This document shows, one piece after another, positions 56,096 through 64,000 of a stretch of 64,000 bases of DNA. The position numbers and the translations under genes were made by a program. The stretch is from Thelonectria olida (lineage: Eukaryota > Ascomycota > Sordariomycetes > Hypocreales > Nectriaceae). Position 1 is the stretch's first letter, and each line of letters begins with the position of its first letter. The notes beneath the pieces are model-generated. The model worked only from the letters and a program-made list of their open reading frames with translations, searched no databases and was not told where the DNA came from. The DNA lies in contig JAGPYM010000022.1 in NCBI GenBank assembly GCA_020736575.1, positions 558,001 to 622,000 on the forward strand, read 5' to 3'.

Positions 56096-58368
56096 ATGGC
56101 ATCCGAAACTTCGTCTGTACCGAGGACACCCTCTTCCGCCCCCGACTTCATCGATATTGAGAGATTTTTCACCAGAGAGAAGGCGAAGCCTCGCACTTTA
56201 TATGTCTGCTTATACTGTACGGCGAAGCCATGGAAGGATGGCTATAAGGGCAATGCGCGGCGCCACATAAGGAATAATCATCCATATCTGATCGGGCTCT
56301 CTAGCCGGCAGAATCAATCTCAGCAATCGCTCGACGTATATATCACATCATCGACTACGCCATCCGAAGCGGCATTACGGAATGCCTTCAATCGACAGGC
56401 TTACATCGAAGCTCTTATCAGCCTTCTCACACGTCGCAGAGTGGCCTTTTCGATGGTTGAGTGGGATGAGATAAAGGACCTAGCACTAGCATGTAATCCT
56501 GCCATCGAGGATAGTCTGATTACCTCCCGACGTACAGTGATGCGCTACATCTCAGCTAGCTATGAGTTCTACGCTGCTCAGTTGGCCGAGTCCCTTCAAT
56601 CTGCCATTTCGATGATTCACCTCTCATCTGATCTCTGGACATCACCACACCGACATGGTATGCTTGCAGTATGCGGACAGTGGGTCGATAAGGGCTATAA
56701 ACTTCGAAAGGCGCTTCTAGGTCTGCTAGAGTGTCGAAAAGACCACTCTGGCGAGTCCCAGGCCGGCCTGATCGCTGATGTCTTGGGGCGATTCGAAATT
56801 CGACGCGTGGGTTATCATACTGGGGATAACGCATCCTCGAACAATACCTGCCTAGAAGCTTTATCAAAGAAGCTACTTCACGGGCGAGGAGTAAGTAAAG
56901 ATAAATTTCTATGGCTGTGCCAGCTGAGTTTCGTCTAGATAATCTTCGATCCTGTCCGCCGCCGTGTCCGCTGTTTCGGCCATATTATTAACCTTTCCCT
57001 TCAAGCTTTCCTTCTCGCGCGCTCGAAAGAAGCTTTACGCGCTGCCCTTAATGCCGCCGGCAACGCCGCTGGTGCGCAGTCTATCGAAACCTTCTCTACT
57101 GCTCTGAATGAGAATACGCTTTCAGGACCCGATACCACGGTGGATCACACATCAGAGGAGAACCAGGGGAGACAGCAGAGACCTCCGACGAGAGAGAGGA
57201 CTACTCAGCAATTAGAATTTAGCGGATGGGAAGGCATTAATGCTCTCCAGAAGCTCCACCATCTCGCAGTCTGGATTGGAAGCTCTCCAATCCATAGTGA
57301 TAACTGGCGCGAAGCTGTGGGTCGCAGTCTCGGGATCGATAACGCAACACGGTGGTCCTCATGGTATAAAGTTATCAGTGTCGCCCTCGATAAGAAGGCA
57401 CAGATCGTCCAGTTTATGGTAGACCATGACAAGGACATCGGCTGTGCTCATCTTCTATCAGGCGCCGACTGGGATATACTGTCGAAAACGCATACTTTCC
57501 TCCAGCCCTTTACCGAGGCAACTTTGATAACAGAAGGCGATAAAGCGAGCCTCTGCAGTACGCTGCGGCTGATGGATGGTCTTCTCAGCCACTTTGAGAA
57601 AGCGAAGGTAAGGTCTATCTCCGTTAAAGAGACAGCCTTTAACTAATTTGTTAGATACACTACTCGACCCCGGAGTTCCATGATAGCCGTATGCTCCATT
57701 CTATCGAGATGGGATGGTTTGTACTCGATAAATACTACTCTATGTCTGATGAGGCTCCCGTTTACGTCGCCGCTCTTCTTCTCGATCCACGCTGTCGAAA
57801 AGCATACTTGGATAAGAACTGGAAGAGTGCGTGGATTAATCCAGCGATTGTGGGAGCCCGGCAAATATGGGAGGAGGAATACAATACCAATATCGATGGA
57901 GACATAGAAACTACTCCGGAGGATATGCCAGCTGCGCCGGGGAAGCCGCCTTCGCAGCTACAGCTATTGCTACAGGAGATGGAGGTCGAGACGGCTCTTT
58001 CAACCGATGGCGATAACCTAGACGCATTTATTAATTCTCCGGCTGTCAAGATCGATTGCAAACCTCTGGAGTGGTGGTGTCGCATTGAACAACGACGGCA
58101 GTTTCCACGCCTTAGCCGTATGGCCATCGATATACTCTCGATAAGCCCTCAGTCGGCAGAGCCAGAAAGGACCTTCTCAGGCGCTCGTAGGACCGCATCA
58201 TGGGACCGGCTGTCGATGACGTGCGAGCGGCTGCAGGAAGTTGAGTGTCTCGGCAACTGGATGCGGAATGGGCATATTGTCGGGACTCGGCACGGTGGGC
58301 TGGGGCTAGTATGTGATCCGGACATTGCTAATGATGATATTGATATAGAAATTAGTGATATTGAATAG
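56096..58368 (+). CDS. hAT-2 transposase, 725 residues
   Basis: Three exons: 56096-56890, 56939-57607 and 57655-58368, with introns of 48 and 47 nt (both GTAAG donors, CTAG and TTAG acceptors), and all exon lengths are multiples of three. In order: BED zinc finger (CLYC and HIRNNH, residues about 38-63), HLSSDLWTSPH with an acidic residue of the catalytic core, GDNASSNN, VRCFGHIINL, NATRWSSWYKV, APVYVAALLLDPR, and the C-terminal hAT dimerisation domain (MAIDILSISPQSAEPERTFSGAR). No stop or shift was found, so the protein should be functional. The acidic C-terminus (DDIDIEISDIE) is unusual. It cuts and pastes elements bearing the matching ends. Confidence 0.9.
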
Positions 58369-58449
58369 CGCGGCGATTTTCTGCACTTCAATACCATAGA
58401 TTCTTATCACCAACTTCCTATTTGGGAAGCTGGCGATGTCACATGATCA

Positions 58450-58560
58450 TTATAGGTGAGTTGACTCATGAGTCTGAGTTAAACTCATGAGTGAGTTATG
58501 GCTAGGCCGTAACTCATATGAGTGAGTTAAAAGGGTCGAAACTCATGAGTTAACTCAAAC
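58450..58560. repeat. Right subterminal repeat cluster of hAT-2
   Basis: Repeated GAGTT/AACTC palindromes, for example AACTCATGAGTTAACTCA near 58540-58558, in inverted arrangement relative to the left cluster. Confidence 0.85.
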
Positions 58561-58571
58561 GCCCAGGTATG

Positions 58572-60123
58572 TCTCGGATACTGGTCAAAGTCTAGGGAGT
58601 GGCACGCTGTACTCGTTCTCCCTGGCGTTGCCACCGAACAACCCATTGATATTGGCTTCTCAGGCCCAATCCAGGACCTAGGTCTCACAGAACAACTACC
58701 GCCGTGTTACACTTATGATCCCCAGACGGGTATTCTTGATTGGCGGGAGAACTACAAAGATGGAGGATCTCTGGTTACCGAGCGACAATTTCCCGTTATG
58801 TACTTTGACGGCTTGGATTTTCCGAGTAGAAGCTCAGTTGGCTGGGTGGCAGCCAACGATCTCCAATCTGTTGATACTCAAGATTCCAGCTTCGAGCTAA
58901 TCCCTCACTTCAAATCAGTCCTGGAGTTTCTAGAGACCCGAAGAAGCAAACAGGCAGAGAATTCAAATCTTGAGAACATGGAGCAAACGGAATTGAGGCT
59001 GGACCCGGCAGACATCGACACGCTGGATTCTACGGTCGTTACCACAGGGGCTTTACCAGCAGAACAAAGCCAGGATGAACAATCAAGCCCCCAGCCCGAC
59101 CTCAGCCAAAATAATTGTCAATCAGATGACCAGGAGGCGCCAATGTCATCCGAGGAAGGCCGGACCACCAGCGTGGCGGGCTTACCATCGAGCAGAGCTG
59201 ACTCTCATCACAACCCTAGTGCCGATCCGAAGACTCACCATGGAAATCAGAACCCCAACGTTATGGCCATTATCAGCGATTTCTCCAGCAATGCAGCTTC
59301 GGCAGTGACCACAGGAACTCCTCCAGCTGGCGACCGGCCCGAACCCGTCATCTCACCTTCGATGTCTTTATCTGTACAACCAGTCACGGCCCCAACCCCA
59401 GACAACCAAGGTGAACGTGGCAACTCGCTGAGGAATAGAAAATTGCTCCAAATAGCAGCTGATGGCTGCAGACTGAATGGGTGGTTCGACCAAGACGGCC
59501 CTTCAGCAGTGGAGGAAGTGGATGGACCCCGTACAGGCGCAAGCCGACAAAGTCGCATTTCACCATTAGTGGAAGCTCCAATCCATCGAAGCCAAGCCCA
59601 TATTACACCAGGCCCTCTTCGATTTCAGGCGAAGGACCAAGGGAAAGACATGGAGCCACACCCAATTGCGTTGCAGGCTACGGAGCGACCTAAGACTGAT
59701 GATCAGCGCCTCGACCTATTGGGACAGCAGCAAGGTGCCGAAGGTCCGACATCTTTTTTTAAAGAACACCCCCATACATCAGATGTGGTATCGAACGATG
59801 AACGCGATGTTCAAGCAGGACCACCACAAGGACTCGGGTCCTCCCCCCTTCACCAATCAAGCTTCGTCCTCCCCGTTCTGCGGGATCTCAACTTAGGCCT
59901 TACAGTACCAGCCATGCATCAACTACCGCCCCTCAATCCCATGCCGCCCAATCAAACTACCCCACAACCTTTTCCCCAGTCTCAGTTAACCGACAATACA
60001 CCCTCAGTTGGCTGCCCAGAACCTATCTTGAGTCCCGACTATCGACTAGTCACACTCCCCCCCCTCTCAATACCGAGCATGTCAACAAGACCTAGTCTAC
60101 AACCACATTCCGTTGGTACCTAG
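58572..60123 (+). pseudogene. 3' part of a host gene, 5' end lost at hAT-2
   Basis: The frame is open directly from the hAT-2 boundary, so the protein lost its start. The first 100 residues look folded and conserved (YWSKSREWHAVLVLPG, CYTYDPQTGILDWRENYKDGG, ERQFPVMYFDGLDF, GWVAANDLQ). The remaining 400 are disordered and rich in Pro, Ser, Gln and Asp, a composition typical of regulatory proteins. An internal ATG at 58798 would give 441 residues but lacks the folded start. I do not recognise the domain. Confidence 0.6.
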
Positions 60124-61286
60124 GCTCCTAACACATCGCCACGTTTATTGCCATGTCCAACTCCAAACCCGCCTTCAGCGAACTCGGCATCAACACTAAC
60201 GAATGGACAATCAAGCCAACTCCACCCACGACATCCCTCGGAACCGGATCCGCGGTGAGGATGTTCTTGCCCTCATTGTTCAAAGTGTTATGTTACACTA
60301 GTTTGGAGGGACAAACATATCTAGGATTGACATCAGCACACTAAATCAATTGGCTTGTATTAAATGTTGAACTGCTTCCTTGGATTTAATAATGTGGATC
60401 TTAGACATAATCTTGCAGGAAGAATATGTTCTGCTCGTATATTAGCTGGTCTCCATCTTCAGAAACACCGAGTTGCCGCTTGGCGGTGATGAGGCTGATG
60501 AGGCTGCGGGCATCCCAGCCATTCTTAGAGCTCCATGAGCCGCAACCCTCGGTGTCTGGAGCACCCTTGGTACAGTAGTATATAGAAAGGAAAGATACGA
60601 AACAGGGGTTATCTACTCGAGACCAGGGTAGCGGGCCGGGATCTGTGAAATGTGATTGGTTCAACATGTAATAACGGACTTCATTCTCATCCTCCGATAA
60701 CCCTAAAAAGCGTGCTTAAGGTTTACTTAGTTTACTTACTTAAGTTGCTTACTTAAGTTTACTTCGGTGTATTTTTTAGACCAATAAGCGACTCGGCCCA
60801 GTGTCGACCGATTCTGCGTCAACGCACGGGCCACTCACCAACCCTAATGTAGGAACCCTAGCCGATTATGGCAGAATCGGTCGCGAATTGTGGCTTGTGG
60901 CACTCTTTGGAGTCGAATACATTAATCACCCACTAAAATATATTCAAAAATTCCTTCGACCGCCGCCTTTCTGTATGTGTCAAATGAATGGAACAGTCGC
61001 TTAAAGGTGTTGGAACTCCACAGGCTCGAAGTTTGATCACATTGCTCTAGCCGCCCTCTAGTATCGATGGGTCTCGACTGGCCCCAACGTCTCAACGTCT
61101 TCCAAATCACTTTGTAGTACTAAAGCCTTGGTCAATCACTTGATTCAAACAACAGCCTATAGTAGCGGGTCTTACCTATTGTTTGAAGATTGCGTTCTTT
61201 AAAACTCACGATATAAGTCGCAGAGACCTGCCTGCATGAAGCTATGCAATGAGAACGTGCATGATCGACACACGACGATTCACTGT
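60124..61286. other. No supported gene
   Basis: Anonymous sequence. An 88-residue minus-strand frame (60401-60667) has no motif. Positions about 60720-60765 contain four TTACTTA(A)GT units. Confidence 0.4.
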
Positions 61287-62210
61287 TCATTGAGAAAGGT
61301 ATTTTCCATTGTTATACGCTGAATTCTCAAGATGTAAACGAAGAAACCTTTCCTTATCCTTGCTCAGTTCCATAATGTTGCGGTATGCTAGAGCAGCCGC
61401 ATATCCCTTGCAAGTTGCCCGGGGGGGACTCCTCGTGTCTATTGGGCAAACTTGAATGTCCGCCAGGGAGCGGTGGCCTCTGTGGGTCCTCCAAATCACA
61501 TATTGAATCACGAATATCAGAGAGCTGCTCCAGGACATGAGATTGTCGGAGCCAATACCGTTAAAACACCCTTTGTTTAGATGATTGTATAGAATTCCTT
61601 ATGCTTTATGTGCTCTATAAGATAAATATTAATTTTCCTGCGTTCTGGAGTTTCGAAAAACGCTCATAGTTGAAGCCACGACGCTATCATCGTTTCTACT
61701 CGAGCTTGCGGAGTCGAATACCCGGAACAGGTACCGTGGAATATCTTGAATGGCCATTCTAAGATCTTGCGGCAAAGACTTGCTGGTGAGTAGAACGGTG
61801 TCAGACCACCAGGGCAGTCGTTCAACGCTCGAACCCAAAAGTTGATCCAACTTTGTCGTTTTCTCCTCTCGGGCTCTGCATTGCGCTGCATGCTTATGCG
61901 GCAAATTTCGGCATAGCCTTCGTCGATATCTAGATGATATGAGCTTCCTGCTGACCTCCGAGCGAGTTGACATGCGTGACAATTAATCGTTCCGTCGCAT
62001 CGCTAAGGGCGTTGGCTGCATTTGCAAGCCCGTTGGCTCTTCTGCGGAGCAAGCAAATTTCCGGAAAGCTCCGCTATTGACAGTATCGGTACCATCAATT
62101 AATATCTTGATCTGTTGCACTTGCAGGACAGTGGCTGAGGCAACCTCGATGAGGTTATCGATCGCTTCTGCGAGAGTCGACTAAGTTCGCATTGTGCGGT
62201 TGTGGACCTA
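61287..62210 (-). pseudogene. Decayed DUF7587-type gene
   Basis: Minus-strand pieces read LAEAIDNLIEVASATVLQVQQIK (about 62170-62100), RANGLANAANALSDATERLI (62025-61985), IPRYLFRVFDSASS (61740-61700) and SWSSSLIFVIQYVIWRTHRGH with YNNGKYLSQ at the end (61538-61287). The last two blocks recall the fungal DUF7587 domain. Frames change at least twice and no clean splice sites bridge them, so the gene looks dead. The assignment is from memory of the motif pattern. Confidence 0.45.
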
Positions 62211-63360
62211 GGGAGGAATCCCATTTGTCTGGTCCACAATGTCCAATCCTTCTAATAAGTTGACGACGTCTCCAAGCCCAGTTCCTGTCGGTTGGTTCAA
62301 TCATTCTGGATGAGGTGGTCTCTTGAGGAGGAAAGCTAGTGTTGGCATATTCGGTGTCTATGTTGTCGTACAGTCAGATGGATGATGATCCAGGTACATT
62401 GTGAAACTCTTGTTTTCTAGCTATTATAGGAATCAAATAGTGCTATTTATGCATGTAATTGAGGTGATTGAAGTCCTATTGGAGCCGTAGTTGTATATTC
62501 CGTAGATTAAGGTCTTGGAATGTGATCATTCGAGACCTCCGTTGTGGATCTTGTCTTGGCATCCTCTGACATATGTGAATATCACGAGCGGGGTTTATAT
62601 CACGAGCCACCCCGTGATGTGTAGCATGGGCTACTAAGAGAAAGTACGAAGCACTACCCTATTATCGATTTCACTAACCATTTGTTTGTTTGTTTGTTTA
62701 ACTATCACGTACGTTATATTATTAATGACTTGTGGATCGGCCCGCCTATTCTTCGAGGGACAAGAAGACGCGCTAGGCTAACCGAGTGGAGATATCAAAG
62801 ATAGCATTACAAGCTAGCCCTCATATTGCCTTCCTAATAAATCTACTATCAGCACCATCTAACATGGTAACGGCAATGCTGCACGGTTGTGTCCTGCTAA
62901 GCGCCCGTCAGCGGGTCATCATAGTGCAGATTGGACTCTGCTGTCATCAACCAGTTTTAGGAACTGGAAGAAACCTTGTCACGGCCTCTAGAGACCAAAG
63001 GAGCCCTAATATAGCTGCAGACCTGACCGCCACGCATGGAAAGCCGAGGAGAGCTCTATTAGGTTGAGAAGGGCAAGGGGTTGGAGTCGGCAGGGCCGAA
63101 GGCGCTGATAAGGTCGGGGCAAGGAGAACACAGCCTTCAAGTTATAGCCTTCAAGTTATAGCCAAACGGCGAGGGTTGGGGAAAACGGAACGAATACAGT
63201 TGAAAACGGAAAGGCTTTAGTTGACCAAGGCCGAAACGGTGGAAATGGAGGTAAAAAGAGAACTAGTTCCCCCCAGGCTCAGTGCACACAGGCGGAATAT
63301 TCATTCACGCATCCTGCCCTCCCGTTGGAAAGAAGCAAGGGGTTTGGCTTGAACATCCCT
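62211..63360. other. No supported gene
   Basis: Includes a GTTT microsatellite (62681-62700). The right end (63060-63360) contains GAAAACGGAA repeats and lies beyond the HP1 3' end. Confidence 0.4.
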
Positions 63361-63992
63361 CTAGAAGGCGCTAGCGCCATCTCCCAGTGCCTTGTTCTCG
63401 TTTCTAATAATCTTGATGTGTCGTTCATAGAACTGAAGCATCTGTTTTGTGTCAATTAGGAAACCGACGAACCGATGAGGTGAGGAGGGATGAACTACCT
63501 TCTGCGGACACTTCTTGTAGATAGTTTGTGTGGCATGTTTGGTCTTCTCGCCGTTCTTCCATACAAGAAAAACGACTATCTTCCCATTGCCGCCGTCCTC
63601 ACACGCGTCAATGGTCTCAATCTCATCCTCCCATGACCCTGAAGGAGGGCTCCAATTCTTCACAGTTGCGGGTGAAGTCTTATCAGCTAAATGCGCCTCG
63701 TTTCCTTGCAATCGCTTGGCAGTCGTCTTGGTGGTGCTATTTGTTGCCCGTCTTCGCTTTCTGGTCTGTACCGCTTTGCCTGATTCCTTGAAGATCTTAT
63801 GTCTTCCCCCAATCTTATGAAAGTACTCGTTGAGAATCTCTTCGCCTGACACCCTAAAGAAAATGCGCTGATTAGAAAACTGCAGGATAAAGCAGAGGTG
63901 CCTGATACATACTTGAGATTGCCCTCTGGTTCCCACGTCCAGTCTTTCTTGCTCTCATAGCCCTCCCACTGAACCAGAAATTTGAGAGCTCC
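63361..63992 (-). CDS. HP1-family heterochromatin protein, 3' part, runs off the window
   Basis: Three exons are visible: 63992-63913, 63853-63499 and 63441-63361, with introns of 59 and 57 nt and consistent phase. A TTTTCTAG acceptor at the edge means at least one more exon lies outside. The first exon holds the end of the chromodomain (KFLVQWEGY, then TWEPEGNLK), which binds H3K9me3. A basic hinge with RKRRR follows. The second and third exons form the chromoshadow domain (GSWEDEIETIDAC, VVFLVWKNGEKTKHATQTIY, KCPQK joined to MLQFYERHIK), which dimerises and recruits partners. This is the HepA/HPO-type protein of Ascomycota. Confidence 0.9.
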
Positions 63993-64000
63993 CTAGAAAA

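Larger units (their letters stand above)
55510..58571 (+). mobile_element. hAT-2: apparently intact hAT DNA transposon
   Basis: About 3.06 kb. The ends are CATACCTGGGC and its perfect complement GCCCAGGTATG. Both subterminal regions (55525-55635 and 58455-58560) are packed with AACTCATGAGTTAACTCA-type palindromes in several copies. Inside lies one complete transposase gene. The flanking 8-mers (GCGGCCCG left, TCTCGGAT right) differ, so no target-site duplication is left. Confidence 0.85.

Noticed and set aside
60401..60667. 88-residue minus-strand frame
   Set aside because: No motif and no neighbouring exons with matching splice sites.
1..64000. CRISPR arrays, rRNA genes and bacterial-type operons
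   Set aside because: None seen; the sequence is eukaryotic with spliceosomal introns.

Overview
This window looks like a piece of a filamentous ascomycete (Pezizomycotina) chromosome, probably Sordariomycetes. The basis is 45-60 nt introns with GTAAGT-like donors and CTNAC branch sites, Tad-type LINEs, fungal hAT and pogo/Fot transposons, DUF3435 (Starship captain-type) recombinase relics, NACHT/ankyrin and DUF7587 remnants, and fungus-typical genes (CSC1, ALE1, chloroperoxidase, plant-like lipoxygenase, EPR-1-like BAH-PHD, HP1). The lineage is inference; no marker gene fixes a species.

Layout. 0-5.2 kb: the 5' part of a CSC1/OSCA channel gene running off the left edge, then two unrecognised host genes. 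6.9-24.8 kb: a repeat block holding a nearly full-length Tad-like LINE (LINE-1, minus strand), a truncated pogo transposase, an LTR fragment, a second LINE (LINE-2) split by a dead hAT (hAT-1), a candidate solo LTR, a Copia relic with a tandemly duplicated terminal region, another candidate solo LTR, one small host gene and a 5'-truncated LINE copy bounded by a 13-bp target-site duplication. 26.2-27.5 kb: a third, very decayed hAT. 27.5-35.7 kb: accessory host genes, namely a secreted heme-thiolate peroxidase (chloroperoxidase family), a divergent pair of 95-residue, 10-cysteine secreted proteins and a BAH-PHD chromatin reader with a broken 3' end. 36.5-46 kb: two DUF3435 relics on either side of a conserved unknown gene, the ALE1 lysophospholipid acyltransferase gene and a decayed membrane-protein gene, then a mosaic of LINE and ankyrin fragments with a MITE inside. 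46.7-53 kb: a lipoxygenase and a UROD/MetE-like gene. 53.8-60.1 kb: host gene fragments around a second LINE-1 copy (opposite orientation, same sequence as the first wherever compared) and an intact three-exon hAT (hAT-2). 61-64 kb: a decayed DUF7587-type gene and the 3' part of an HP1 gene running off the right edge.

How it fits together. Single-copy household genes (CSC1, ALE1, HP1) alternate with mobile DNA in several states of decay. LINE-1 and hAT-2 look young. hAT-1, hAT-3, pogo, Copia, the captain relics and the ankyrin gene carry stops or frameshifts. The secreted cysteine-rich pair, the peroxidase and the lipoxygenase are typical cargo of accessory, repeat-rich fungal regions. Nothing in the sequence shows that they form one pathway.
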